Shown one piece after another: positions 32,790-40,831 of a stretch of 41,058 nucleotides of DNA; position 1 is the first letter of the stretch, and every line of letters starts with the position of its first letter. This stretch comes from Nonomuraea harbinensis. Its GTDB lineage: Bacteria > Actinomycetota > Actinomycetes > Streptosporangiales > Streptosporangiaceae. The stretch is from contig NZ_JAHKRN010000066.1 of assembly GCF_019396385.1 (NCBI RefSeq), positions 1 through 41,058 on the forward strand. Direction: 5' to 3'. A program made the position numbers and the translations under genes. A model generated the notes under the pieces. That model did not search any database. It had not been told where the DNA came from and saw nothing but the letters and a program-made list of their open reading frames with translations.

Positions 32790-33787
32790 CAGTCCTGTGC
32801 CTTCCCGCCGGCTATCCGGCTGATCATGAGGGCGAACAGGATGATGGTCCCGTAGACGACCGGCTGCCAGAAGCCCGAGACGCCCTGGAGCGTGAGCAGG
32901 TTCTGCACCAGGCCGATGACGAGCACGCCGGTGAGAGCGCCGAGGATGGTGCCCTTGCCGCCGTCCATGCTGACGCCGCCGATGACGGCCGCCGCGAACA
33001 CCATGAAGATCCAGTTGACGCCCATGCCGGAGCCGATGGCGCCGAGCCGGCCGGTCTCCAGGATGCCCGCCAGCGCGGCGAGCGTGCCGCCGAGGATGAA
33101 CACGCCCCACAGCACCCGGTCCACCCGGATGCCGGCGGCGCGGGCCGCGTCGATGTTGCCGCCGATCGCGTACAGGGACCGGCCGACCCGCAGGTAGGCG
33201 AGCCCGGCGATGCCCGCGGCGAACAGCGCGCCGGCGATCCAGATCGAGGCCGGCAGGCCGAGCCAGACGGCGCCGCCCAGGTAGAGCATCGACTCGGGCA
33301 GCTCGAACAGCGTCTTGCCCTCGGTCGGGCCGAGGTGCAGGCCGTGCACGATGATCAGCATGGCGAGCGTGACGATGAACGCCGACAGCTGGAACTTGAT
33401 GATCAGGAACCCGTTGAACGCCCCGATCGCGGCCCCGATGAGCAGGCAGAGCGGGATCACCAGCACGGCCGGCAGCCCGATGCCGAGCCCTCCGGCCGAC
33501 ACCGGCACGACCAGGAGCACGGCCAGGGCGGGCGCCATGCCGACGGTCGACTCCAGCGACAGGTCGAACTTGCCGGAGATCAGGATCAGCGCCTCGGCCA
33601 GCACCAGCAGCGAGATCGCGGCCTGCTGCTGGAGGACGTTGGTCAGGTTGCCGGCCGTCAGGAAGACCGGGTCCAGGAACGCGCCCACGATCAGCAGGAG
33701 CACGATCACCGGGACCAGCGTCAGGTCCCGGAACCTGGCCAGCCTGAGCCGGGGCACGGCCGGGGTCAGTGCGGTCGGTGTGGTCAC
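32789..33787 (-). CDS. Sugar ABC transporter permease (RbsC-like)
   Basis: A 332-residue membrane permease of the BPD_transp_2 family with about 8-10 helices. Family features are EALILISGKFDLSLESTVGM, GAAIGAFNGFLIIKFQLSAF, GGNIDAARAAGIRVDRV and AAAVIGGVSMDGGKGTILGA. It forms the channel for import of the sugar bound by the lipoprotein of the operon. GTG 33787 overlaps the ATPase stop (GTGA). Confidence 0.93.
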   Translation of the reverse strand: MTTPTALTPAVPRLRLARFRDLTLVPVIVLLLIVGAFLDPVFLTAGNLTNVLQQQAAISLLVLAEALILISGKFDLSLESTVGMAPALAVLLVVPVSAGGLGIGLPAVLVIPLCLLIGAAIGAFNGFLIIKFQLSAFIVTLAMLIIVHGLHLGPTEGKTLFELPESMLYLGGAVWLGLPASIWIAGALFAAGIAGLAYLRVGRSLYAIGGNIDAARAAGIRVDRVLWGVFILGGTLAALAGILETGRLGAIGSGMGVNWIFMVFAAAVIGGVSMDGGKGTILGALTGVLVIGLVQNLLTLQGVSGFWQPVVYGTIILFALMISRIAGGKAQD

Positions 33788-35262
33788 TCTTCGATGCCTT
33801 CCATCACGGCCACGAGTTCGTGGTCACTCCAGCCACGCGGCACGTCCTTGACGACCCGTCCGTGGAACATCACCAGGACGCGGTCGCAGATCCGCAGGTC
33901 GTCCAGCTCGTCGGAGACGAGCACGGCGCCCGCGCCCCGGTCGGCCGCGTCCTCGACGGCGCCGAGCAGCGCCTGCTTGGCCTTGACGTCGACGCCCGCG
34001 GTCGGGTTGATCACGACCAGCGCGTCCGGGTCGTCGGCCAGCGCCCGGGCGAACACCACCTTCTGCGCGTTCCCGCCGGACAGGTCGCCGACGGGCTGGT
34101 CGGGCCCTTCGGTCTTGATGTCCAGGTCCTGGATCATCCGTACGGCACGGGCGCGGCGTCTCGCGGGTGAGACGGCGCCGAGCCGGCCCAGCTTGTGCGC
34201 GATCGACATCGTCCCGTTCTCGGCCACGGACAGCAGTGGCACGAAGCCCTGGTGGTGGCGGTCCTCCGGGACGAACCCGAGCCCGGCGGCGAGCGCGGCC
34301 GGGACGTCGCCCGGCCTGACCGCCCGGCCGTTCACGGTGACGGCGCCGGTGTCGGCCCGGCGCAGGCCGACCAGGGTCTCGGCGAGCGACACCTTGCCGC
34401 TGCTGCCGGACCCGGCCAGCCCGACGACCTCGCCTGACCGTACGGACAGCTCGACGTCCTGGTAGCGGCCGGCGAGCGAGAGGCCGGACGCGGCCAGCAC
34501 CACCGCCTCGCGCGGGGTGCGGGCGCGGGCCTGGTAGGCCGCGGTCGCCTCGCCGGTCATGGCGTCGACCAGCTCGTCGTGCGGCAGGTCGGCGACGGGT
34601 GCGGTCATGATGTGCCGGGCGTCGCGGAAGACCGTGACGCTCTGGCAGATCTCGTAGACCTCGTCCAGGTGGTGCGAGATGTACATCATCGTCACGCCCT
34701 GCCGGCGCAGCGCGCGCATGCGGTCGAACAGCCGCTCGATGGCCGGGCCGTCCAGTCGCGCGGTCGGCTCGTCCAGGATGATGAACCGCGCGCCGAAGGA
34801 GAGCGCGCGGGCGATCTCCACGAGCTGGCGCTGCTCGACGCCGAGGTCCCCGGCCAGCGCCTGCGGGTCGACGTCGACCTCGTACGTGTCGAGCAGCTCG
34901 CGCGCCCTGGCCCGCAGCGCCCGCCAGTTGATGAGCCGGCCCTCGGTCTGGCGGTTGAGGAACAGGTTCTCGGCCACGGTCAGCGCGGGGATGATCGTGG
35001 ACTTCTGGTAGACGCAGGCGACCCGCTGCCGCCAGGCGTCGCGGTCGCCGAGGGCGGGCGCGGGCTCTCCCGAGAACCGCACCTCGCCCTCGTCCGGCCG
35101 CTGGAGCCCGGTGAGGATCGACACCAGCGTGGACTTGCCGGCGCCGTTCCTGCCGACGAGCGCGTGGGTCTCACCTTCCGCGATCGAGATGCCCGCTCCG
35201 TCGAGCGCCGTGGTCGGGCCGAAGCGCTTCACGACATTTCGGGCTTCAACGTGATAAGTCAT
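33784..35262 (-). CDS. Sugar ABC transporter ATPase with two ABC domains (RbsA/XylG-like)
   Basis: A 492-residue fused ATPase. The N-terminal ABC domain has Walker A GRNGAGKST, a signature-like LGVEQRQLVEIARAL and Walker B FIILDEPTARLD. The C-terminal domain has a degenerate Walker A GSGSSGKVS, the signature LSGGNAQKVVFARAL and an altered Walker B region VINPTAGVDV. An active first half with a weak second half is usual in this family. ATG 35262 overlaps the binding-protein stop; GTG 35265 is a one-codon-longer alternative. It energises import by the neighbouring permease. Confidence 0.93.
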   Translation of the reverse strand: MTYHVEARNVVKRFGPTTALDGAGISIAEGETHALVGRNGAGKSTLVSILTGLQRPDEGEVRFSGEPAPALGDRDAWRQRVACVYQKSTIIPALTVAENLFLNRQTEGRLINWRALRARARELLDTYEVDVDPQALAGDLGVEQRQLVEIARALSFGARFIILDEPTARLDGPAIERLFDRMRALRRQGVTMMYISHHLDEVYEICQSVTVFRDARHIMTAPVADLPHDELVDAMTGEATAAYQARARTPREAVVLAASGLSLAGRYQDVELSVRSGEVVGLAGSGSSGKVSLAETLVGLRRADTGAVTVNGRAVRPGDVPAALAAGLGFVPEDRHHQGFVPLLSVAENGTMSIAHKLGRLGAVSPARRRARAVRMIQDLDIKTEGPDQPVGDLSGGNAQKVVFARALADDPDALVVINPTAGVDVKAKQALLGAVEDAADRGAGAVLVSDELDDLRICDRVLVMFHGRVVKDVPRGWSDHELVAVMEGIEE

Positions 35263-36293
35263 CACTTGACCTGGTTGCCCCAGAGGGTCTGGTCCTCGAC
35301 GTTGTCCTTGGTGACCAGCGGCGCGGGAAGCTGGTCCTCAAGGCCGTTCGGCAGCTCGATGATCGTGCTGTCGTGGTCCGTCGCGCCCGGCTCGAACGTC
35401 TTGCCCTCCAGCGCCGCCTTGGCGTAGTAGAGGGCGTACTTCGCGTACAGGTCGGCCGGCTGCGAGATGGTGGCGTCGATCTCGCCCTTGCGGATCGCCT
35501 CGAACTCCTGCGGAATGCCGTCGTTGGAGATCACGACCACGTGCTTGGGGTCGTCGGGCGGCAGCAGCAGGCCCTTCTGCTTGAGCACCTGCAGCGTCGG
35601 GGCCAGGTGCACGCCGCCCGCGTGCATATAGATGCCCTTGACGTCGGGGTGCTGCTCCAGGCGGGTCTGCAGCATGGACGCGGCCTTGCTGCCCTCCCAC
35701 TCGGTGGGCTCGTCGAAGACCTCGATGCCGGGGAACTTCTCCTTCATGCACTCACCGAACGCCTCGGCCCTGTCGCGCCCGTTGATCGAGCTGAGCGCGC
35801 CCATGAGCTGCACGACCTTGCCCTTGCCGCCGAGCTGCTCGCCGAGGTACTCGCAGGACTTGGTGCCGTAGGCGCGGTTGTCGGCCCGTACCACCATGTA
35901 TACCTTGCCCTTGTCGGGGCGGGTGTCGACAGTGACGACCGGGATGTTCTTGTTCTCCAGGTTCTGCAGGGTGCTGGCGATGGCGCCGGTGTCCTGCGGG
36001 GCCATGACGATCGCCTTGGCGCCCTGGCCGATCAGCGCCTGCACGTTGTTGACCAGCTTGGCCACGTCGTTCTGCGAGTTGGTGGCCGTCATCAGCTCGA
36101 CGTCCAGCTCGTCCGCCATCTCCGGGACGTACTTGATGTAGGAGTTCCAGAAGTCGGAGTCGGCGCGCGGGTGGTCGATGCCGACCTTCCCGCCTTCCCC
36201 GCCCGCTGCCGGGGTCGTAGTGGTGGTGTCGGAACCGCACGCGGCGAGGGCGGCGACGAGGACCGCGCAGGCGGCCAGCGGCTTGAGCTTCAT
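35262..36293 (-). CDS. Sugar-binding lipoprotein of the L-fucose ABC transporter
   Basis: A 343-residue extracellular lipoprotein of the ribose/galactose-type type-1 binding-protein fold. The signal peptide ends in the lipobox LAACGSD, followed by a Thr-rich spacer. The fold is seen in VGIDHPRADSDFWNSYIKYV, GAKAIVMAPQDTGAIAS and PVVTVDTRPDKGKVY. It should capture free L-fucose or a related sugar. It follows the SDR gene by 9 nt, the only gap between genes of the operon, and a modest AAAGG site lies about 12 nt before the ATG. Confidence 0.92.
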   Translation of the reverse strand: MKLKPLAACAVLVAALAACGSDTTTTTPAAGGEGGKVGIDHPRADSDFWNSYIKYVPEMADELDVELMTATNSQNDVAKLVNNVQALIGQGAKAIVMAPQDTGAIASTLQNLENKNIPVVTVDTRPDKGKVYMVVRADNRAYGTKSCEYLGEQLGGKGKVVQLMGALSSINGRDRAEAFGECMKEKFPGIEVFDEPTEWEGSKAASMLQTRLEQHPDVKGIYMHAGGVHLAPTLQVLKQKGLLLPPDDPKHVVVISNDGIPQEFEAIRKGEIDATISQPADLYAKYALYYAKAALEGKTFEPGATDHDSTIIELPNGLEDQLPAPLVTKDNVEDQTLWGNQVK

Positions 36294-36302
36294 CAGGGGG
36301 GT

Positions 36303-37046
36303 TTACCTTTCTGGGTTGGACGGGCGGAGCCTCAGCCCCTGCATGCCGCCGTCCACGGCCAGGGCCGTGCCGGTGGTGGAGCCGGACTCGGGGCCGGCCA
36401 GATACGCGATGGCGGCGGCGACCTCTTCGGCGCTGACCAGGCGGCCCATCGGCTGCCTGGCTTCCAGCGCCGCCCGCTCGGCCGCGGGGTCGTCGGCGGC
36501 GTCGAGCAGCCGGGCGACCCAGGGGGTGTCGGCGGTGCCCGGGTTGACGCAGTTGACGCGGATGCCCTCGCGGATGTGGTCGGCGGCCATCGCCAGCGTG
36601 AGCGACAGCACCGCGCCTTTGGTCGCGCTGTAGAGGGCCCGCATGGGCAGGCCGGCGGTGGCCGCGATCGAGCACGTGTTGACGATCGAGGCATGCTCCG
36701 ACCTGCGCAGGTACGGCAGCGCGGCCCGGCTGACGCGGACCATGCCGAACACGTTCACGTCGAACACCCGGCGCCACTCCTCGTCCGGGTTGTCCTCGAC
36801 CGTGCCCTGGGCGCCGATGCCGGCGTTGTTGACGAGCACGTCGACGCCGCCGAGCCGGTCGGCCGCCTCGGCGACGGCCCGGCGCACCGCGGCGTCGTCG
36901 GCGACGTCGGCCGCGATGCCGATCAGCGGCTCGCCGGGCGGGTTCAGGTCGAGGCAGGCGACCTTCATGCCCCGCCCGGCGAGCAGGGTGGCGGTGGCCA
37001 GGCCGATGCCGGAACCGCCGCCGGTCACGATGGCTCTCAGGTTCAC
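36303..37046 (-). CDS. SDR dehydrogenase, probable 2-keto-3-deoxy-L-fuconate dehydrogenase
   Basis: A 247-residue classical short-chain dehydrogenase. NAD binding is shown by AIVTGGGSGIGLATA and VLVNNAGIGAQG. The catalytic Ser is in NTCSIAATAGLP, and the YxxxK pair is YSATKGAVLSLTLA. In the L-fucose pathway an SDR oxidises 2-keto-3-deoxy-L-fuconate to the 2,4-diketo compound cleaved by the FAH-family enzyme; the order of genes fits this exactly. GTG 37046 has GGAGGA 4-5 nt upstream and overlaps the dehydratase stop (GTGA). Confidence 0.88.
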   Translation of the reverse strand: MNLRAIVTGGGSGIGLATATLLAGRGMKVACLDLNPPGEPLIGIAADVADDAAVRRAVAEAADRLGGVDVLVNNAGIGAQGTVEDNPDEEWRRVFDVNVFGMVRVSRAALPYLRRSEHASIVNTCSIAATAGLPMRALYSATKGAVLSLTLAMAADHIREGIRVNCVNPGTADTPWVARLLDAADDPAAERAALEARQPMGRLVSAEEVAAAIAYLAGPESGSTTGTALAVDGGMQGLRLRPSNPER

Positions 37047-38350
37047 GTGTTCCTCCAGACGTCTCCGCCGGGGTAGGTGTGGGCCGCGATCGACTCGGCG
37101 TGCATCTCGGAGCTGAAGCCGGGCGCCGACGGGGCGCGGTAGCGGCCGTTCTCGATCACCACCGGGTCGGTGAAGTGCTCGTGCAGGTGGTCGACGTACT
37201 CGATCACCCGGTTCTCCATGGTCCCGGTGACGCTCACGTAGTCGAACATCGACAGGTGCTGCACCAGCTCGCACAGGCCCACGCCGCCGGCGTGCGGGCA
37301 CACCGGCACCCCGAACCTGGCCGCGAGCAGCAGGATCGCGATGTTCTCGTTGACGCCGCCGACCCGGGCGGAGTCGATCTGCAGGTACGAGATCGCGCCG
37401 GCCTGCAGCAGCTGCTTGAACACGACGCGGTTCTGCACGTGCTCGCCGGTGGCGACCGGGACGGGCCTGATGCCCTCGGCGATGGCGGCGTGGCCGAGCA
37501 CGTCGTCGGGGCTGGTCGGCTCCTCCACCCAGTGCGGGGCGAACGGCTTGAGCGCGGTCACCCACTCGATGGCGGAGGCGACGTCCCAGCGCTGGTTGGC
37601 GTCGACGGCGATGGGATAGTCGGGGCCGCACACCTCGCGGGCCACGGTGAAGCGGCGCACGTCGTCGGCGAGGTCGGCGCCGACCTTGAGCTTGATCTGG
37701 CCGAAGCCCTGGTCGAGCGCCTCCTGGCAGAGCCGGCGCAGCTTGTCGTCGTCGTAGCCGAGCCAGCCGGGCGAGGTGGTGTACGCGGGGTAGCCGGCGC
37801 TCTTGAGGTGCTCGATGCGCTCCTGCTTCCCGCTTTCCGCATTTTTCAGGATCTGGAGGGCCTCGTCGGGCGTGAGCGCGTCGCTCAGATACCGGAAGTC
37901 GACGAGCTCGACGATCTCCTCCGGCGTCATCTCGGCCAGCAGCAGCCAGAGCGGCTTGCCCGCCCGCTTGGCCTTGAGGTCCCACAGGGCGTTGACCACG
38001 GCGGAGATCGCCATGTGCATGACGCCCTTCTCCGGCCCCAGCCAGCGCAGCTGCGAGTCGTAGACCATCTCCTTGTAGAGCGCGCCCAGGTCCTCGGCGT
38101 CGCGGCCGATCACGTACGGCTCCAGCGCGGAGATGGCGCCGGTCTGCACGTCGTTGCCGCGCCCGATGGTGAACGCGAACCCGTGCCCGGCGTACCCGTC
38201 GTCGGTCCTGAGCACCACGTAGGCGGCCGAGTAGTCGGGGTCGGGGTTCATCGCGTCGGAGCCGTCGAGCTCCCGCGAGGTCGGGAAGCGCACGTCGTGC
38301 GTCTCCATCGCGACGATCCGGTACGAGCCCGCGCCCTGTGTCGTCGTCAT
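37043..38350 (-). CDS. L-fuconate dehydratase (enolase superfamily)
   Basis: A 435-residue mandelate-racemase-type enolase superfamily enzyme, the family's usual length. The N-terminal capping region (VRFPTSRELDGSDAMNPDPD, SAAYVVLRTDDGY) is characteristic of L-fuconate dehydratases, including human ENOSF1. Catalytic features are the KxK motif in GQIKLKVGAD, the metal ligands in AVDANQRW, HWVEEPTSPDD and VATGEHVQ, and the base His in VCPHAGGVGLCE. It converts L-fuconate to 2-keto-3-deoxy-L-fuconate. This is the most specific gene of the operon and the main reason for assigning L-fucose rather than L-rhamnose. ATG 38350 overlaps the hydrolase stop (ATGA). Confidence 0.93.
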   Translation of the reverse strand: MTTTQGAGSYRIVAMETHDVRFPTSRELDGSDAMNPDPDYSAAYVVLRTDDGYAGHGFAFTIGRGNDVQTGAISALEPYVIGRDAEDLGALYKEMVYDSQLRWLGPEKGVMHMAISAVVNALWDLKAKRAGKPLWLLLAEMTPEEIVELVDFRYLSDALTPDEALQILKNAESGKQERIEHLKSAGYPAYTTSPGWLGYDDDKLRRLCQEALDQGFGQIKLKVGADLADDVRRFTVAREVCGPDYPIAVDANQRWDVASAIEWVTALKPFAPHWVEEPTSPDDVLGHAAIAEGIRPVPVATGEHVQNRVVFKQLLQAGAISYLQIDSARVGGVNENIAILLLAARFGVPVCPHAGGVGLCELVQHLSMFDYVSVTGTMENRVIEYVDHLHEHFTDPVVIENGRYRAPSAPGFSSEMHAESIAAHTYPGGDVWRNT

Positions 38351-39192
38351 GCCTGACCCACCGTCTGGCGCTGCCGGCCGAGGCCCTCGATCTCCAGCTC
38401 CACGACGTCACCGGCCCGGAGGTAGGGCTGGCCGGGCATGCCCATGGCGACCCCGGCCGGGGTGCCGGTGTTGATGAGGTCGCCGGGCTCCAGGACCATG
38501 AAGTGGCTCAGGTAGCGGACGATCTCCGCCACGTCGAAGATCATGTCCTTGGTGGAGCCGTCCTGCCGCTGATCACCGTTCACCCAGAGCCGGAGCGCCA
38601 GGTCCTGCGGGTCGCCGACCTCGTCGGCGGTCACCAGCCAGGGGCCGAGCGGGTTGAACGTCTCGCACGACTTGCCCTTGTCCCACTGGCCGCCCCGTTC
38701 GAGCTGGAACTCCCGCTCGGACACGTCGTTGGCCACCGCGTACCCCGCCACCACGTCGAGGGCCTCCTCCCGCGACTCCAGGTAGCGGGCGCGCCTGCCG
38801 ATCACGACGGCCAGCTCGACCTCCCAGTCGGTCTTCACACTGCCGCGCGGCACCAGCACCTCGTCGTACGGCCCGACCATGGTGTCGCTCGCCTTCATGA
38901 AGACGACGGGCTCGGCGGGCGGCTCGGCGCCGGACTCGGCGGCGTGGTCGCGGTAGTTCAGCCCGATGCACACGATCTTCCCCGGCCGGGCGACGGGGGC
39001 GCCGACGCGCAGGCCCCCGGCGTCGACGACGGGCAGCGTGCCGCGCTCCAGGGCCTCCCGCACGCGCGCCACTCCACCGGAGGCGAGGAAGGCGCCGTCG
39101 ATGTCGGGCTCCCCGATGTCGCGGAAGTTACCGTCGGCATCCATCACCACCGGTCGTTCCTGGCCTACGGGTCCTACTCGCAGCAGCTTCAC
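38347..39192 (-). CDS. FAH-family hydrolase, probable 2,4-diketo-3-deoxy-L-fuconate hydrolase
   Basis: A 281-residue fumarylacetoacetate hydrolase-family enzyme. The family core is visible: KIVCIGLNYRDHAAESGAEP, VVFMKASDTMVGPYDEV, the metal-binding DWEVELAVVIG, YAVANDVSEREFQ, and NTGTPAGVAMG near the end. It would split 2,4-diketo-3-deoxy-L-fuconate into pyruvate and L-lactate, the last step of the pathway. GTG 39192 (VKLLRVGPVGQERPV) is chosen because GAAGGA lies 6 nt upstream and homologues begin here. The in-frame ATG 39210 adds six residues and abuts the operator. First gene of the operon. Confidence 0.9.
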   Translation of the reverse strand: MKLLRVGPVGQERPVVMDADGNFRDIGEPDIDGAFLASGGVARVREALERGTLPVVDAGGLRVGAPVARPGKIVCIGLNYRDHAAESGAEPPAEPVVFMKASDTMVGPYDEVLVPRGSVKTDWEVELAVVIGRRARYLESREEALDVVAGYAVANDVSEREFQLERGGQWDKGKSCETFNPLGPWLVTADEVGDPQDLALRLWVNGDQRQDGSTKDMIFDVAEIVRYLSHFMVLEPGDLINTGTPAGVAMGMPGQPYLRAGDVVELEIEGLGRQRQTVGQA

Positions 39193-39208
39193 TCCGCGTC
39201 CTTCAGTC

Positions 39209-39223
39209 ATACATCGGATGTCT
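39209..39223 (-). promoter_or_regulatory. GntR operator before the L-fucose operon
   Basis: Read in the direction of transcription the site is AGACATCCGATGTAT. Its first 13 bases are identical to the operator in front of the FadR-type GntR gene (TAGACATCCGATGTCTA at 22983). The inner dyad ACATC-C-GATGT is perfect. It lies just downstream of the predicted transcription start and 16 nt before the GTG of the first gene, a position suited to repression. Confidence 0.78.
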
Positions 39224-39232
39224 CGCCTCCAG

Positions 39233-39262
39233 ATGCTGAAGGCGGCCTCGGTTGCGTGTCAA
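39233..39262 (-). promoter_or_regulatory. Promoter of the L-fucose operon
   Basis: On the minus strand a perfect -35 TTGACA (39262-39257) and a -10-like CAGCAT (39238-39233) are spaced 18 bp. The predicted start is near 39226, next to the GntR operator at 39223-39209. Confidence 0.6.
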
Positions 39263-39412
39263 GAGCCTCACGCTGGTTAAATCCAATCCGTGACCTGAGT
39301 GTCCAGCCCGCCGCGCTCTGACCGCCTGCCGCGCAGAACAGGAGAAACATCGGAGGACAGCACGGGCTTACGCGCAGGTGAAACAGCCCTCACAGGTATA
39401 CCGGGCGCTTTC

Positions 39413-39427
39413 CCGTCAACTTGACGG
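39413..39427. promoter_or_regulatory. Palindrome at the P450 promoter -35 region
   Basis: CCGTCAA-C-TTGACGG is a perfect 7-bp inverted repeat with a 1-nt centre. Its right arm contains TTGACG, the likely -35 box of the P450 gene. It differs from the KstR box downstream, so it may bind a second regulator. Confidence 0.4.
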
Positions 39428-39443
39428 CCGTACAGACGCGTAA

Positions 39444-39457
39444 TAGAACCCGTTTCA
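39444..39457. promoter_or_regulatory. KstR-type operator before the P450 gene
   Basis: TAGAACCCGTTTCA fits TNNAACNNGTTNNA at every defined position. It starts 17 bp after TTGACG (39421-39426), so it would cover the -10 region (TAGAAC) of the P450 promoter and block it when the repressor is bound. Confidence 0.72.
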
Positions 39458-39497
39458 GCAGGGTTTCGCGAAGTGTTCGATCAAGAGGGTGAGCCGG

Positions 39498-40682
39498 GTG
39501 CACATCGACCTCGTAGACCAGGACCGTTACGCTGACGCGGGACCCCCGCTCGAGCAGCTCGCCTGGCTCCGGGAGCATGATCCGGTTCACTGGCACGAGG
39601 GCGAGCCGGGATTCTGGGCCGTCACCCGCCACGAGGACGTGGTGCACGTCTCACGCCACTCGGAGCTGTTCTCGTCGGCACGGAAGCTGGCCCTGTTCAA
39701 CGAGATGCCCGAGGAGCAGCGGGCGCTGCAACGCATGATGATGCTCAACCAGGACCCGCCCGAGCACACCCGCCGCCGCTCCCTGGTCAACCGCGGCTTC
39801 ACGCCGCGTGCCATCGGCGCACTCGAACAACACATCCGCGACATCTGTGACGACCTGCTGGACCAGCTCGGCACCCAGGCCGACTTCGTCACGGAGGTCG
39901 CCGCCCCCCTGCCGCTCTACGTGATCTGCGAGCTCCTCGGCGCCCCCGTCGAGGACCGTGACAAGATCTTCAACTGGTCCAACCGCATGATCGGCGCCCA
40001 GGACCCCGACTACGCCGCCTCCCCGGAGGAAGGCAGCGCCGCCGCCGCCGAGGTGTACGCCTACGCCAACGAGCTGGCGGCCAAGCGCCGCGCCAACCCC
40101 CGCGACGACATCGTCACCAAGCTCCTGCAGACGGACGAGAACGGCGAGACGCTGTCGGAGGACGAGTTCGACCTGTTCGTCCTCCTGCTGGTGGTGGCCG
40201 GCAACGAGACCACCCGCAACGCGGCCTCCGGCGGCATGCTCGCCCTGTTCGAGCACCCTGACCAGTGGGACCGCCTGGTCGCCGACCCCTCGCTGGCCGC
40301 CACGGCCGCCGACGAGATCGTCCGCTGGGTCTCCCCCGTCAACCTCTTCCGCCGCACCTCCACCAGGGATCAGACGCTCGGCGGCAAGGCCATCAAGGAG
40401 GACGACAAGGTCGTCGTCTTCTACTCCTCCGCCAACCGCGACACCTCGATCTTCCCGGACGCCGACGTCTTCGACATCGGCCGCACCCCCAACCCGCACA
40501 TCGGCTTCGGCGGCGGCGGCGCCCACTTCTGCCTGGGCAACCACCTCGCCAAGCTGGAGCTCCGCGTCCTCTTCGAACAGCTCGCCCGGCGCCACCCCCG
40601 CCTCCGCCAGACCGGCCCCGCCCGCCGCCTGCGCTCCAACTTCATCAACGGCATCAAGGAGCTCCCGGTCGCCATGAGCTGA
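39498..40682 (+). CDS. Cytochrome P450, CYP125/CYP124/CYP142-like steroid side-chain hydroxylase
   Basis: A 394-residue P450. Conserved elements are DPPEHTRRRSLVNRGFTPRA, the I-helix VVAGNETTRNA, the ExxR of DEIVRWVSPVN and the haem loop GFGGGGAHFCLGNHLAKLEL (Cys345). Segments such as PVEDRDKIFNWSNRMIG, NPRDDIVTKLLQTD and PNPHIGFGG follow the mycobacterial sterol C26/C27 hydroxylase group (CYP125, CYP124, CYP142), which starts cholesterol side-chain breakdown by terminal oxidation. Which of these it equals is not resolved. GTG 39498 is chosen because AGAGGG (39484-39489) is 8 nt upstream; GTG 39489 overlaps that site. A KstR-type operator precedes it; the redox partners are not in the window. 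Confidence 0.88.
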   Translation: MHIDLVDQDRYADAGPPLEQLAWLREHDPVHWHEGEPGFWAVTRHEDVVHVSRHSELFSSARKLALFNEMPEEQRALQRMMMLNQDPPEHTRRRSLVNRGFTPRAIGALEQHIRDICDDLLDQLGTQADFVTEVAAPLPLYVICELLGAPVEDRDKIFNWSNRMIGAQDPDYAASPEEGSAAAAEVYAYANELAAKRRANPRDDIVTKLLQTDENGETLSEDEFDLFVLLLVVAGNETTRNAASGGMLALFEHPDQWDRLVADPSLAATAADEIVRWVSPVNLFRRTSTRDQTLGGKAIKEDDKVVVFYSSANRDTSIFPDADVFDIGRTPNPHIGFGGGGAHFCLGNHLAKLELRVLFEQLARRHPRLRQTGPARRLRSNFINGIKELPVAMS

Positions 40683-40698
40683 CGACGTCGCATCCGTC

Positions 40699-40779
40699 CG
40701 ACCTCGACCGGCGGGCGCGGCCGGGGTCGGACGCCGACCTCGACCGGCGGGCGCGGCCGGGGTCGGACGCCGACCTCGA
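40699..40779. repeat. 36-bp tandem direct repeat (2.25 copies), each able to form a hairpin
   Basis: Copies at 40699-40734 and 40735-40770 are identical, with a further 9 bp (40771-40779) of a third. Within each copy CCGACC...GGTCGG and CCGG...CCGG form nested stems, so the transcript after the P450 gene would carry two equal hairpins. This is probably a terminator between the P450 gene and the next gene in the same direction. Confidence 0.8.
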
Positions 40780-40831
40780 AGTCCTCGCCGAACGGAGGCC
40801 GCCCCCACAGAGATGGTGACAGTATGTGACC

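Noticed and set aside
32360..34465. Plus-strand frame of about 700 codons opposite the fucose transporter genes
   Set aside because: Shadow of three overlapping minus-strand transporter genes with full motifs; composition is unlike a real protein.
39208..39210. ATG 39210 as the start of the FAH-family hydrolase
   Set aside because: It touches the operator and lacks a ribosome binding site; GTG 39192 has GAAGGA 6 nt upstream and matches the usual start of homologues.
40699..40779. Tandem 36-bp repeat as a CRISPR array
   Set aside because: The units are directly adjacent with no spacers between them and no cas gene is present.
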